Below are positions 1-13,060 of a DNA stretch of 64,000 nucleotides, piece by piece. This DNA is from Aristolochia californica (Eukaryota; Streptophyta; Magnoliopsida; Piperales; Aristolochiaceae). The position numbers and the translations under genes are program-made. The stretch is from contig JARWKL010000001.1 in the NCBI GenBank assembly GCA_029961685.1, forward strand, positions 51,610,062 through 51,674,061, read 5' to 3'. The first letter of the stretch is position 1. Each line of letters begins with the position of its first letter. The notes beneath the pieces are model-generated. The model had not been told where the DNA came from and made no database searches. It worked only from the letters and a program-made list of their open reading frames with translations.

Positions 1-1000
1 CAAAGCTTTCCAAAATGCTTCAACCATATTAACTACTTGGAGACCAAAACATCCCATTTCTATCAAGTATTCCAATCTATGAACATGATTGAATGAAATT
101 CTTTCTAGAAGAAATTACCCCAAGGAAGTCCTCTTAGGATCTGCATTTGTATTTACATTTTGCCCATGTTACCAAACTTTCTGAAATGCCCATGTTACAT
201 TTTAAAGCAGGAAAATAGTGGAATTTCAGTGCAATGGTTAGTAAATGTGCTGAGATGATCTTAAAAACCTCAATGGATAGATTGGCTTGTGGTGCCATAT
301 GGAAATTTTTGCTTGTTTTAGAACTTTTTGTAGGTTAAAGAAATGTGTTTGTGCTATGGTCAATCTTTACTGAATCTATGTGGGTACAAAGGTTGCTCAT
401 TCTACCACCTCTATAGGTCATGTATGAAATTAAAGGTATAATTATGTGGAATGTAGTTCATTTATTTCATTATAAATATCTCTAGGTTACATGACATGGA
501 ATGTATCTCATTATTTGGGAGTTGGGGTGGGGGGGCTGATTGTAAGTGTGTGTTAAATGGTATATAGAAGGATCTTTAGATATGGAAGTAAGAATTGATA
601 AGGGATTTGGTAAGAACTCTTGGGTCACCTAGCCTCATTTAGAAATGTGAAATTGTGGATTCATTTGAATGGATAATTATGTGGACCCTTAAATACATGG
701 GTGTATGTGCAAAGTAAAATACTCATGTGTGTCCCAATTGTAGTGGGGAGTCTAGACCTCAACTGGAAAACCAGAAGAGGGTTATGTGGACCTTATCAGA
801 GCACTGAGAAGATGATGTGGATTTCTTAGGACGCCAGCAGGGAATTAGGACATCTTTTTGGACATTGATCAAGGGATAAGAAATTGACCTAGGTCATAAG
901 GATGGGTATACTAAGGACCAAAGTTTGGAAACTATGTGCCTCAACTACAATGAAGAGTAAGGATGGGCAACCAACGAAGGTGTGTTTTAAATCACTAGTG

Positions 1001-1037
<37 letters not shown>

Positions 1038-1070
1038 GCACACATGGCAAAGGTAGATAGCCAGATGGCT
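1..1070. other. Intergenic DNA, no gene seen
   Basis: AT-rich sequence with no recognisable coding region. A (TA)n microsatellite lies at about 1008-1037. Short open frames here have no family resemblance and are interrupted by low-complexity sequence. Confidence 0.6.
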
Positions 1071-1509
1071 TGTTAAATCGATATTTGGGTGAAGGAAGAG
1101 GAGAAAATTGAAAGAAAAATGACAAAAGAGAAGAAGAGCTTTCTAAATAGCCTAAATGGCATCCTTGGGAACTGTTCAGTGATTCCTAGAGTCCTTAAAT
1201 AGGTGTTTTGAGTTACAAAATACAAAAATACCCTTATACCCTTAATCTCCTTATATCTTGCAAATTACACATTCTATATATATATATATGAAAATTTAAC
1301 CATTGATGTAATTTTTCAAGCAAAACAAGATAACATAAAGGAAATTAACCACTGAAATGGTAAAATGACCAAAATAGCCCAAGATGTATTTTCTAACAAC
1401 CATGTGCTCTTGTCATTTATGTAAATACCTTTACTATGCATGCCCACCGACTTTGAAATACCTGCAACCATTATTTTCTTCTGATAATTTAAATAGAGAT
1501 AGTCCTACA
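1071..1509 (-). repeat. 3' LTR of the gag-only element
   Basis: It aligns along its length with 2977-3480, with indels. A purine-rich stretch (minus strand ACACAGAGAGAATG) lies just outside the 1509 end, as expected of a polypurine tract. Confidence 0.68.
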
Positions 1510-1829
1510 CATTCTCTCTGTGTCGGGTTCAATCTCTAATGTATCTCTATATTGTATTAACCATCTTATACTGCCATCTATGAATTACACATTTCAGCCT
1601 GTTTTCAATCACGATTACTGTTGGGGTGATTGCTGGAATAAGAATGCACACATAGGATTGCTTGGAACCACTGAATGCTGAAAGAGATACAAACCTGTAT
1701 ATACTAAGACTTATCTGACTATAACTCCAACTGATCATCAGAAATTGGTTAACCATCGAGTTGTGATAGCCACGAAATTGAGAGTTGGCATTAGCTACAT
1801 TCTGGATAAAGAGAAGAAAACTCATACAA

Positions 1830-2440
1830 TAGGCAAAACAAGTTCCATTAACTTAGAAACTTGCAACCAGTTTAACAAAAAGACAGAGCTTGATTCAAAC
1901 CTATTCAAATTCATCTGAATTTCATCTAAAGCTAACATATGGGCTTTAATAGCATCAAATTCAGTATCTAACCTATCCAAAAATTTTGCAACAAGTAGCT
2001 AATTTTGCTATTTCTCAACTCATTCTCACCCATAGTAAACGGATGATATGCATTGATCCCCTGGCATATGCCAAAAATTGTACTATAATATTTTGTAAGA
2101 GTTCGATTTCCTCTTTTCAACCCAAAAAAGTTTGTATACAGCTCATAAACTTGAGAGAGATCACTACTCTCCTATGCATATAAATATTCTATAGACAACC
2201 ACATAGTATTTGTTGTCATATAATTCATCACTTGATTTCTAAGAGTAGAATCAATATTATTGACAATCCAAGTCATAACTTAACTGTCTTCTACCTTCCA
2301 ATAATCATTTGGAGGCACTGGGGGATCATCTCGGATAAACTTCAACTTCTTTCTGCCCTTGATACATTTTAACAAGACTTAGCCCAATTAAGATAATTAA
2401 ACCCCATCAACTTTTCTAAAGTAATCATTTTGTTATCCTT
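1830..2440 (-). pseudogene. Decayed copia gag (UBN2-type) fragment
   Basis: The minus-strand translation, with stops, gives gag-like phrases such as KLMGFNYLNWAKS, KKLKFIRDDPPVPP and WIVNNIDSTLRNQVM. These match the N-terminal retrotransposon gag domain of copia elements (capsid-type, RNA-binding particle protein). Several in-frame stops and frameshifts rule out function. No zinc knuckle or protease follows before the 3' LTR, so the element probably never encoded pol in this form. Confidence 0.6.
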
Positions 2441-2964
2441 TCCATCAAACCCAGAATCCTCTAGTCGGGGTACAAATTTCTCCTATCTTAGCTATAATAT
2501 CAATATATGATCACACAATAACCAATTTAAGCTTCCAGACAATTTTCAAATTTATCACCAAGGTGAGTCTCACTTACAAAATTAGGGTTAGGACACAAAT
2601 ATAGAATATGCCAACTTCAACAATACATTAACCAATGATTCACAACTATTTCAACCAATACCATGCAATAGTAACAATTAAGGCTGACATCATTACTCAA
2701 GTGATGATGTAGGCATCCAACATTGGGTAGGGTGATGCAAATCACAAAAAATCCAATTAGGAACCCAATTAGGGCAATCAAAGTGTAGTGAATCCTTCAA
2801 TAATTTATAAAGACAAGTAACCCTAATATATGGCAAAGAAAAGGAGAACAAAATTTAACTTTGATGATCCATAATTAAAAACCTATAGTTTTTCTCCTTC
2901 CAAAAGGTTGTCCTCTTAAAAAATGGCAAGAATTTACAATAGAATGCTCCCATCACGATCTACT

Positions 2965-2976
2965 TCTCTGATACCA
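2965..2976 (-). other. Primer-binding site (initiator tRNA-Met type)
   Basis: Minus strand TGGTATCAGAGA, one mismatch from the usual plant copia PBS TGGTATCAGAGC. It lies directly against the LTR end at 2977. Confidence 0.75.
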
Positions 2977-3480
2977 TGTAAAAATCAAGATTTGGGTGAA
3001 GGAAGAGGAGAAAATTGAGAGAAAAAGGACAAAAGAGAAAAAGAACTTTTTGAAGAGCTTGAATGGTGTCCTTGGGAACTATGCACGAATTCCCATACGT
3101 CTGTTTTGTTGCAAATTATAAAAATGCCCCTATACACTTAATAAATTTTAAAATCCTTATACCTCCCTAACTACACATGTTATGTACATGAAAATTTAAC
3201 CACTTAAATAATTTAACATCCAGAACAAGATTACATAAATCAAATTAACCATTAAAGTGGTAAAATACCCTTGGATGGTAAAATGACAAAAATACCTCGA
3301 GGGTAAAATGACCAAAATACCCCTGAAGTATTTTCTAACAATCCAATTATAGATTTACGAGTCTAAACGAAACTAATCCATGTGCTTAAGTCATTTATGT
3401 AAATTCTTTTAGTGTGCATGCCCACGACATACCTAGAGCCATTATTTTCTTTTGAAAATTTAAATGGAGAGAGTTCTACA
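2977..3480 (-). repeat. 5' LTR of the gag-only element
   Basis: Partner of 1071-1509 and about 65 bp longer through indels. Adjacent to the PBS. Confidence 0.68.
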
Positions 3481-5600
3481 TATCACTTCTTTATGAAGAG
3501 CATCACTTTTTTTTTTTTTTTTTTTTTTTGGACTACCTTAATGAAACATCACGCTCAATCACCTAATTCTCTTTTAACAGAATGATGGTTAAAACTCTGT
3601 TACTTAGTTTTTTTTTCTTTTGTTGAAATTGTAATCGAAAAATGGAAGACCTTCCGAATGAAACAAATCATGCTTGACTTTTTCAAAACAACTATGTTTA
3701 GTTATGGTTATATGAATTTTTGTTTAACTTCTTTGTTTGTTTAGAACTTTAATCTATTATTGTTTGTTCACTAGCTTTATTCTTCATCTGTATTGTCACA
3801 GTTTCGTTAATAAGCACTCTTTTCAACAAGTGCAAAGAAGTTATTTCTTCGTTTGTGGATAACGGCTACATCCATGGAGACATCTTTGCAGTATTTAACA
3901 ATATTTGAAAAGGTGTTTCTTTTTGGGTACACACTACCATCTGATCTCTTTCTATAGTCTTTATTAAGGGTGTCACAAGCTAGGTGGTCTTGGCATAAAT
4001 AGTACAAGAAAAGCAGGCCATTGTTAGGAGAAAAGTCTGGTTTGTGTTGAAGCAAAGTCATGTATCCTATTTTTTAGTTTAATTGCTTATAGTTAAGGTG
4101 AAACAATAAAGCAAGCCTGTTGCAGCTTTCTTTATCCTCTCTTTTGCATTGTTGCTAAACGATGAATACACAAAAAAGTGGGAAAGTGAGTAAGTAATTT
4201 TTCTTCTAACCATTGTCGTCCCCAATATGAATTTAAGTTTTGCTTTAGTAAAGGGGTGTCCAGGCTTTCATAGGATAAGTGAAAAGGGTTTGTGAATAGG
4301 TTTTAATAGAAGTCTGAGCTACTATTTTGGTTTGAGGATCAGGCTGGTGTTTAGGACATTGTTAACAAATGGGGTAAATTTTCGAATCTCTTCCTTTATG
4401 GCCATTTACATGACTAAGCAGATTAATTAGGTTAAGCATACAAAGGTGAGACAATCTCTTGGAAAGAGATGACTCAACTCATGACAAGCAAGGAGGAAGA
4501 AACACACTTCCTCACCACTAATTAACCTTAATAAACTACCACAAGGAGAAACACCTATAATGACTTAATGAACCCTTAAATGAACCAAAATTGACCAAAA
4601 ACAAATTACTATCCTAACCCAATCCAACATTTACAATGGTGGTGTTCTTCTCCAATTGGCCTACAATAAATGTTTGATATGAATATGATTGAATTCCATG
4701 GATGGAAATGATGATTTGAGTTTACTAGTTTGATATGAGTACAATAATTTTTATTTTCTTATTTTAGAAGAGTATGAAACAAATTTTGTTTGGGTTAAAT
4801 GTTTACTAAGTCATATTGGTCTTTGAGGGACTTTCAATAATCTTTAAACAGATGGAAGAAAACCATGTCAGGATACCAAGCACTGAAATAGAAATACAAC
4901 CAATCATGGTCATACATAACACTCCACTGCGAACTGTACTTCTCAATTAACGATGACTGAAAAAAATGTTCCAAGAACCAAAATTTAACAAAGCAGGGCT
5001 CATTTTGACAACAAGATACAAAACCTTTGTGATTTGCCTGTCCACCAGCAATTTGAAAAATATGAGCTTCAACACAAACAGAAACAGTCGCTTAAGCTAA
5101 AAATGAAGTATAGATTCTAAGAGAATTATGTTCTACAAAAGTTTGACACAACCATCATTATGAAATAAAGAACAATTTTTCATTTCAGTGTTTCTGTAAA
5201 GGAAGAGACTTTCATGCTTTGCCAAAGCTGAAATGGGTTTTAATCTCTTTTTTTGGGGGGGAAGGGAAGAAAGTGCCGACACAGTTAAATTCCAGGAAGT
5301 TTTGGGTATTTAGTAGAAGTGCCAAAGAACTCTAATAGGAATCAGTTGACTGCAATTTGATAAAATGAAGATAGATGAATGTATTCACATTTAGACTCCA
5401 CCTTGAAAGGAGTCATGCTGAATCGCTGATCAAGTATAACACCTGATTAAAAGATGACAATGATAATAATGGAGTAACGATTTGATTGGAAAATTAAATC
5501 CAGTACAAATATTGGCATGTGTACGGATTCCGGCTACACCAGTTTTATACAGAACACCCTAATCAGGAGCAAGAGGTTAAAAGATTGGGAAAACATATAG
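3481..5600. other. Intergenic DNA, no gene seen
   Basis: Contains a 23-base poly-T at 3507-3529. The longest open frame (3807-4061, minus) has no recognisable domain. The right end probably runs into the RPL12 3' UTR, but I cannot place the poly(A) site. Confidence 0.5.
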
Positions 5601-5934
5601 GTAAGTAAATTAGTCTTGGTCGAATGATCTTCCCAAAGTTAGAAGCCGCGTCCTTGAATGAAATGGAACATTTCATAAAAGACTGGACTTGACCAAACCA
5701 TACTATTCGGAAATGGAAAATCCATACTGTACGAGTGACATTATCAAAACCCTAAAATTATGAATACATCTCCAGAGATCTCAACAAAATTCCATGTTCC
5801 TCTTTCGTTCTACAATGGAGATGGGATATCAAGGGAGTATTAAAAAACAAAAATCCAATGAACTAAAGAGAGTAAAATGAAAAGGAAAAGCAAGCTAATA
5901 AGCGAACCAAGCAGGGATATGGTCCACGTTCTTC

Positions 5935-6435
5935 TTACTCAGATGGAACCTCCACTTCCCTATCAGTTATCTCCTGCTGCAGATCTTTAGGATCCTTCCC
6001 ATCTACGGTACAACCAACAGATACGCAAGTACCGAGAATCTCCTTGATAGTACCCTGAAGATCCTTAGCCATCGATCTCGGGCTCATTATCCGAGCGATC
6101 TCAATGACATCATCGAGCGAGATATTCCCCGAATGCTTAATGTTCTTCGTCTTCTTCCGGTCTCGCTCCGGCTCCTTAAGAGCTTTGATGACGAGAGCGG
6201 CGGCGGAGGGGACAACCGAAACCTTGGCCTGACGGTTCTGAACGGTGAGCTTTACGGTGACACGGAGGCCCTTCCAGTCTTTCGCGGTCTCCTTGGCAAT
6301 ATCTTCTCCGATCTTTTTCGGGGAGAGACCGAGAGGACCAATTTTGGGAGCGAGAGAACTCGCCGCGCCGACTTCCCCGCCGGTGACACGAACGAAGACA
6401 TCGATGACCTGAGAGGGGTCGAATTTCGGCGGCAT
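5935..6435 (-). CDS. RPL12: 60S ribosomal protein L12 (uL11)
   Basis: A single-exon gene for a 166-residue protein, the normal length of plant RPL12. The family protein binds the GTPase-associated centre of 28S rRNA and forms the base of the ribosomal stalk with P0 on cytosolic ribosomes. Visible uL11 features are the N-terminal [20 protein letters not shown], the proline-rich [15 protein letters not shown] loop at about 29-43, and the C-terminal RNA-binding domain with [16 protein letters not shown] and [15 protein letters not shown]. The start is the first ATG, and no upstream in-frame extension matches the family. No frameshift or stop is present, and the G+C of the coding region is well above its surroundings. 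A same-strand TFIIB gene lies upstream. The uninterrupted frame, TATA box and telo-box suggest an active copy. An intronless structure is also what a retrogene would show, but I see no poly-A tail. Confidence 0.95.
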   Translation of the reverse strand: MPPKFDPSQVIDVFVRVTGGEVGAASSLAPKIGPLGLSPKKIGEDIAKETAKDWKGLRVTVKLTVQNRQAKVSVVPSAAALVIKALKEPERDRKKTKNIKHSGNISLDDVIEIARIMSPRSMAKDLQGTIKEILGTCVSVGCTVDGKDPKDLQQEITDREVEVPSE

Positions 6436-6600
6436 GGCGGCAGAGGCTTCGAGCAGACGGGTGAGAAATTAGGGTTTTGGAGGAGATCGTTGGACATTAA
6501 AGCCATCAGGCTTCTGGGAGTTTTTATAGAGCTAGGTTTTTGCAGACTGCATCAAAGGACGCTTTTGCCCTTAATCATTTTTGCTAGTTTCTTGTAACGG
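6436..6600 (-). promoter_or_regulatory. RPL12 core promoter and 5' UTR
   Basis: Minus-strand TATA-like TCTATAAAAA at 6521-6530 is followed about 45-60 bp downstream by a telo-box AAACCCTAA (plus 6469-6477), which is common in the leaders of plant ribosomal-protein genes. Transcription probably starts near 6490-6500. Inferred from motif spacing only. Confidence 0.6.
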
Positions 6601-7386
6601 TACCGTTTTGGGAGGACTGAGGAGAGAGAGGTACCGGAAATGAGTCGGGTTCGGGTTTGGGTCGAGGAGGATTGGGTTTTGCTAATTTGCCTATCAATTT
6701 GAATGAGAAAGGGAGGGTTTAACAAGGTTTTCTATAAAAAAACCATTAAAGGACAAAATTAAGGAGAGGTAGGAGAGGCTCCTCAACCCTCTTTATGTAG
6801 AAATAGAAGAGAGGTCAGGTCCCCTTCTATACATTTTTAATCATTTGTGCCATATTACCCCAAGGACTTGACTAGGCCTCCACAAATTGTTCGTTAAACT
6901 TATGTGCCATCAGCCAGCGAGTTTCTATCACACAAAATCATACAAGGTCACACCACTCGTGACTACAAGCCATTTTGATAACCCGTATATAGCACAGGTC
7001 TAGTAGACCAATAACTGGGTCACTGTCAAATCTTTTGGTACCCAGTCACAAATAGGCCAATTGCAGGCGATTAACAGCACACATAACGGATCACTAAGAG
7101 AAATTCATTCAAATCCACAGTTAAAGAATAGACTTGTAAATACATAAAACGATTTTTCAAGTTCAATTACTAATTAATGTCTTTTCTATTCCTTCTATGG
7201 GTAATAAGAGAAGAATGAAATATTAGCAAGAATTTAATAAGATCAGTCAGATGGGTTTCCAACGGCTTGTCTTTTCTCAGCTATAATACGATTGGAGCCT
7301 CCCATTGGAGGTGAAAATATTTCCACTAGTTCTGTGCAGAATGCATATGTTGAAATCTCTTTCAAAAATTAAACGTACATTGTGTG
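6601..7386. other. Spacer between RPL12 promoter and TFIIB stop codon
   Basis: No coding region recognised. The part next to 7387 must include the TFIIB 3' UTR, but I could not identify its end. Confidence 0.5.
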
Positions 7387-10300
7387 TTATGGAGTACAGA
7401 GATTTCTAAGGTCCTCTTCTTTAGCATAAGAGGTCGGTATCAGCCTCGATGCATAAGGATAAAGGTCCTTGTATGAATTCCTTATGGTCCCTTCAGCCAC
7501 TCCAGTAGCTAGTGAAATATCTGCAACAACACCATTAACACTTCAAAAAAACAAAAACAAAAAAAACAAAAAAAAAAAACCCATCTTAAACTGTAAGCAG
7601 ATACCTCGAGGACTCATTCAACACATTTCCTATTGCTAGTTTATGATGCAAGCATATTGTGAGTGTCAATCTCCACATTTAGAAAACAAAGTACAATGCT
7701 AATCCTGTTATCAAACAAAATGCAGAACAACATCATAACAACAAAATAAGAAGCCTTATCATCATCATCAGTTACAGACTAGTTGTCATGATCAGATCAC
7801 TACTAAAACTCTTCGAAACACCTTTTGCCATCCATAGTGAACCTAGTCCATAGAAGGTCTTTTCTTGTTGTGCTTTATGGGATGTGAGAAATGACTACCA
7901 TTACTACTAAATAATAAGAAATTAATAACATAAATAATCATGTAAAAAAAGGGATTCATTTGCTACCTCTAAGTAGTTTCTTTTCTTCTGATAACTGGGT
8001 AATCATGTAAATAACTGCTGCTGCTATGGATATAGGGCTCCTCCTGCAAAATTTATTAAACAATTTGTCACGAAAAAGGAGAAAGTAAAGAAATAAAACA
8101 AAATCTAAGTATATAACAGTAATACCATAGATTGAAGTCAGTATTCGTAAAATTGGTAAATTTCTTTAGTTCCTAAGATTCAAAAAGAAAGTTGCTCCTT
8201 CCCAATCTTAAGAAAGCAAGGATATCTGAGTTAGTAACTATAAGATGGGGTAAATTTAATTTACCGACATTACTCTGTGCAAGTCAGCAGATCAAACTAA
8301 TAACATGTATCCAGCCGATACACACAAAAAGCTCATGCCACTTGCTTAGGATATCTATAATATATATATTATAGATAGAGATAGAGAGAGAGAGACCAGA
8401 AGTCCAGAAAAGGTTCGCTGCAGCAATTCATTTGTCTTTAAAAAGTTACCCTATTTACTAAATTGCCGATCAATTAAAATATACTTATAAAAATGCTATT
8501 TTTCTATTTTGACATTCAAAAATCACAAAAACAAGGAGGTATCAGTATTGAGCATAGGACAAGAAAAAAATCAATCAATCAAATCTAGAAGAAACACTTC
8601 CATCTTCAAAATAATTATGCACTATGAAATGTTTATTAACATTTTTATTAATTAATAATTAAATAATTTACTAGTTCTAAATAGAATATAAACATGCATA
8701 ATCTTCTTCAAAAAGAATAAAAATTAATAAATAAAAAGGAACAGTAATGCGACCCAGTGTTCGTGTCTTCTCTGCAAGGTAGAGCCTTCCTAGCCCAAAA
8801 TCTTATATAATTAAATGCTGCTCGTTTTATTTTGAAGACCAAATCATTGAATTACTATCATTGCAAGTAGCATGTGAGAGAAGATCATATAAGTTAATAT
8901 CTAAGTTTATTTTTCTTTATAACCAAATCATTGAATTACAATCATTGCCAAGTAGCATGTGATATAAGATAGTAAAAGTAACATCTGTGTTTATTTTTCT
9001 TTATAAGAGAAATTAATAAAGTATATGATAGCTGATAGTAAACATTATGCAAAAGGAAAGTCAATATTTATTGTTTACATAAAGATAAAGTGAAACCAAA
9101 AAACCTTTAAAATTTATCAAGCAATTTATATTCATACAGAAATTAGTATAGAATCTAAGTGAAAAGAAAAAAAAAAAGAATTCATCTCCTTCTGCAAGAT
9201 AAACAAAGTTAAAGCAATTAAAAGAACAGAATAGAGGTAATGAACCCCGTCAGGAGAGAAGTAATCTTCAGTCATGATGTTAGTTTTTTCCACAACAAAA
9301 GAAAGTAAAACAAAATGTTTGCACCCTGTTCACTCGCTCAATACTATTCAATCAGGAGAGATGATAAATGGAGAACTTTAACTAAGCAATACGAGCATCT
9401 CTCTCAAACTTTGCATAAAAATGATGATCAAAACCAATAATATGATGCATAATTGACTAAATGACACTGAGAGGTACCTTATATCAAGCTCTTCCGACTT
9501 CTGAACAGCTTCTTGGGCTGCCTTCACTGCTTGATTTGTCATACCAAGATGGGAACAAAATCTTCGCTGCAAAGTCAGGTCAAGGGAACCATTAGAAAAT
9601 GTAAAAGGCAACCTCCAAAATGGCATGTTAATTACAAAAAAAATGATACAAAAAGCCCAAGTACTCACCAGAAAATCACCAGCATGTATGGTTCCCATCT
9701 CCATGGATTGACCCATCTCTAGCTCCAACTGTTTCACAATGTACTCTTTTGCCCGGCCAATTTCCTTTTTGGTGGCTCCATTGGCAACAGAGCAAATCTC
9801 TATTTAAAAGTCACAAGTTCAAGCAGGGAAGCTTATATTATACAGAAAAATAAATGAGAAAGCATCCAGATGTTTATTTAGGCTTAAGCTGTACCCTTTA
9901 CAGTGCGAGGTTTGTCCTCTTGCCTACAAGCAATATAAATGCAAGCAGCCAAAATGGCATCCTGATTTCTCCCTCGGATGGACTTCAGATCTTCCACCTT
10001 TTTATAGATCTCATTTGCTCGATCCTGAGCAGCAATTCCACAAATCACTAAAATGCTCAGATAAAAGACAAAGCATAATTCCACTTGTCTTAAATATTTT
10101 TAAACATTTTCAAATTTTTAAAAAAGTTCAGGTATTTTTGAAGGTTGATAACTAGAATACTTCTGATTAAAAAAGTATTTCAAAACCTTTTTGAAAGAAT
10201 TTATCATCTTTGGGGTGACTCAAGCTAGTCAACCGATTTGTCGTACATAAATGAAACCACTGGAAAGTATACCTTTCTCTAAGTTCTATTCGAGAGCCAC

Positions 10301-11880
10301 TTGCATGCAATTCAGAATTAGAGAAGTATTTTTCAACAATATCCCAAATCACGTGCAAAATGTAACCCACTCAAACCCAATTAACCACAATCTGGGGAAA
10401 GTATCATAAACTACTTATCCAAATCATCTGCGTTTGAAATTCTAAGTATACACTAAAATTCCTCATATATTAAAAAGAAAGTACTTCACCATCAGATTGA
10501 GAATTTTTAAAAGATATAAGAAAACCAACTATTAGTTGAAGGAAGAATCCCACCGTATACAAGTCAGAATAATGAATAATCCAACTTATTTCAAACAAGA
10601 CATTGTAAATAACTGAGAGATTACATCGTCCATTAAATCAACCTCTATCCTTTGAATAGTCAACTTAAGAGTTGGAAAATGACCAGCTGCAAACACTATA
10701 AAAAACGATATGGATTGGCATATTAAGCTTGTGTCATTAGATGTTTCTTCAACAAGTGGACATGGATGACGCAATAATGATGTCCAAGAAAATCCTAAGG
10801 ACGCATACATTATAAATTGATTTGGAATAGAAAGAGTTTATTCCTTTTCTAGGGCAGTGCAAGCCACCTGACATAGTGATACAGAAAAGAGAATTTTAAT
10901 ATGAGAAGAATTAACAAAAACCAGTATTTCAATATCCCAGTCTTCCAATTGAACAGTCTATTTCAACACAACCAGGAGTTGAGCAAACCAAAACAAAAAT
11001 TTACAACTGAAATTTGTCCTTGTTTCTCTTTCAAGAGGTGGGAAAACACTTGAAGAAGGTAAACCTCATAATGAAGCAAGCAAACAAAAAAGAGAAAAGA
11101 GGATTATTCAAATAGACAACCCCAACATAATTCGGAACAAACTCTGATAATATTGATAATATGATTATTTGCCATGAAACAAATGAAGAAGCAATGTCCA
11201 AAAGAACTTGATGGCAACAAACATGATAATAGAAGTTGTATTCAGAGTAGTAGTCATCTGAAAAACTCTGACCAGGAATGACTATTCTCTTCATAAATGA
11301 CAATTGGAGAAACAAATGTTGCCTTATAATGCATATTTATTACACCAGTTGATGCATTTTACCTTTATAGTGGCAACCAGTCCCAACCTGGAAAGCAAAT
11401 AATGTAGTCAATATATTTCCGAACCCCGATTTAAAGAATAAAATTAAGGGATCAATATGACCAAACATACATGAGAGATATACAAGTAAAATATAGAAAA
11501 ACAAAACAACTACATAAAAAAGCAAACCTATCAGCCATTGTGGCTATGTTGCGAAATGCAACAATCAGAGATCGGTCAGGATTGGACCCACGGTTCTGCC
11601 AACGCCCAAGAGAGGATGAAAGAAAATCGCCCTGAGCTCCATTTGGCTTGGATATGACAGTAGAGAGACCACCATCAGTTAAGAGAGGATTGGATGGTCC
11701 ACCGACACGAACAGGATCATTGTCACCTGACTCATTAGCAAAGGTCCTCCACTCAGAAGTCTCATCAATAGAATGGGCCTCTAAAACCAAACCACATTCT
11801 GTGCACACAGTATCCCCTGCAGAGTGGTCAAATGCTACTTCTGTGCTCTTCTTGCAGTCTCGGCAATACGCATCCGCCAT
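7387..11880 (-). CDS. TFIIB: Transcription initiation factor IIB (TFIIB), seven coding exons
   Basis: TFIIB bridges TBP-bound promoters to RNA polymerase II in the nucleus. The minus-strand exons I resolved are 11880-11528, 11387-11363, 10024-9895, 9799-9669, 9566-9478, 8043-7967 and 7520-7387. All introns are GT-AG and phases join cleanly to 939 bp, or 312 residues plus stop, which equals the usual plant length. The N-terminal zinc ribbon has C6-x2-C9 and C26-x2-C29, followed by the B-finger region [14 protein letters not shown]. Two cyclin-like repeats follow (roughly 110-200 and 205-300), with [17 protein letters not shown] in the first and [13 protein letters not shown] in the second. Exon 2 is only 25 bp. 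The two longest introns (10025-11362 and 8044-9477) exceed 1.3 kb. The exon model was built by eye from homology and splice signals and should be checked with transcripts. Confidence 0.93.
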
Positions 11881-13060
11881 GGATCAAAATGACTATTCTT
11901 CTACTTTCTGTATCTTGTTCTATTTTCTCACTTGCTTAGTTTTTATAATCTCGTAGTGTCTTTTCCTGTGCAACCACCTGATCATAAAGGGATAATGAGT
12001 GAAAAAAGATGAAATCTACCTATCAATGTTCTTAGATGAAGTAGGAGAAAAAAAGTTCTTGTCGTTGTAGAGAAATTATGGAATTAAATTGACTTCTTTA
12101 TCTCCTTTTTCGAAGCCTTGCCCAACCATGATGCGGCTGGCCACATGAATCCATGTCATCAGTCCAAACATTTTGCAGTTCAAATACCAACTAATCATAC
12201 AACATGGGAAACAAACGAGGTAATGTCTAGTGATAAAACAAATGAGATAGCAACCAGCTCAGTTAAAAAAGGGCGATCATGTAGCAACCGAACAAGAAAA
12301 GAGCAGTCAATGGACCCAAACAGAGATCTGAGGACCAAAATTGCTCAAAGTTGATCAGTTCTTTGTTTCCAAAACCTCTCCAAGCAATGTAGCTCGGAAA
12401 TCACAAGCAAGGGGAAGAATTTATGTAGAAAGAGTTTATCACCATGGTAACTAAAGCAGGAATTCCTACAAAGAAAATATCTTCCACGCAATTTCATCAA
12501 TTCGTGAATCGGAACTTCAACTAGATATAAGGATAGCGTTGGAAGTGATCAAACTCGTAAGAGAAAACAATAGAATTATGGAGTTCTGACCCAAAAAAAA
12601 TGCAAGAAATACAGTATCGATAACCTAATGTGAGGGAATAATAATATGATTTAGTGGGGGAAAAAACGAGATAGGAAAAGGAGATGTAAAAAGTAATACA
12701 GACCTTATGATAGACGGCAGTGGCGAAAATTGCTGTCGCCGAGGAACGTTGGGTGCAGATGGGTTAAAAACGCCGATCTCCTCAAAATCCAAACGCGTAA
12801 GATTTCATACAATCAAGATAATAAAAGAATTTCAAAAATGTAATAAAAAATCCACAAAGACGATCCTCCAAATCCCGGCTCGAGACGGAGGCCCCTCGTT
12901 GGCAAACACCCTCAACGGCGTCTTATTATAGATATGTATTTGGACGAGATATGGTTGGCGGGTCCGTCGAGTGCGATAGTAAATACTGTTGATTTTCTGT
13001 TTTAGGACGAAAGTTTCAGGACGAGAGTTTCTGTGAGAGTGAAACGGCAAAATATGCAGG
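11881..13060 (-). promoter_or_regulatory. TFIIB 5' region: probable promoter, leader exon and 5'-UTR intron
   Basis: No coding region seen. On the minus strand, a TATA-like TATAATAAG at about 12924-12932 precedes a higher-GC stretch. That stretch ends in a possible donor AAG|GTCTGT near 12705, and acceptor-like TACAG or GTAG sites lie about 30-45 bp above the ATG. This suggests a non-coding first exon (about 12705-12895) and a roughly 0.8-kb leader intron. Inference only. Confidence 0.35.

Larger units (their letters stand above)
1071..3480 (-). mobile_element. Short copia-type LTR retrotransposon, gag-only (TR-GAG-like)
   Basis: Two similar sequences, 1071-1509 and 2977-3480, bracket about 1.47 kb. 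Both share a GGGTGAAGGAAGAGGAGAAA block and end (plus strand) in CTACA, so the element reads TGTAG...ACA on the minus strand. A primer-binding site for initiator tRNA-Met lies directly inside the higher-coordinate copy, which makes that copy the 5' LTR and sets minus orientation. The interior holds only a decayed gag; protease, integrase and RT are absent, so the element was non-autonomous. I could not find a matching target-site duplication (TGGCT on the left, TATCA on the right). Confidence 0.72.

Noticed and set aside
6133..6597. 154-codon plus-strand frame overlapping RPL12
   Set aside because: Exact antisense shadow of the conserved RPL12 coding sequence and its leader; no family resemblance of its own.
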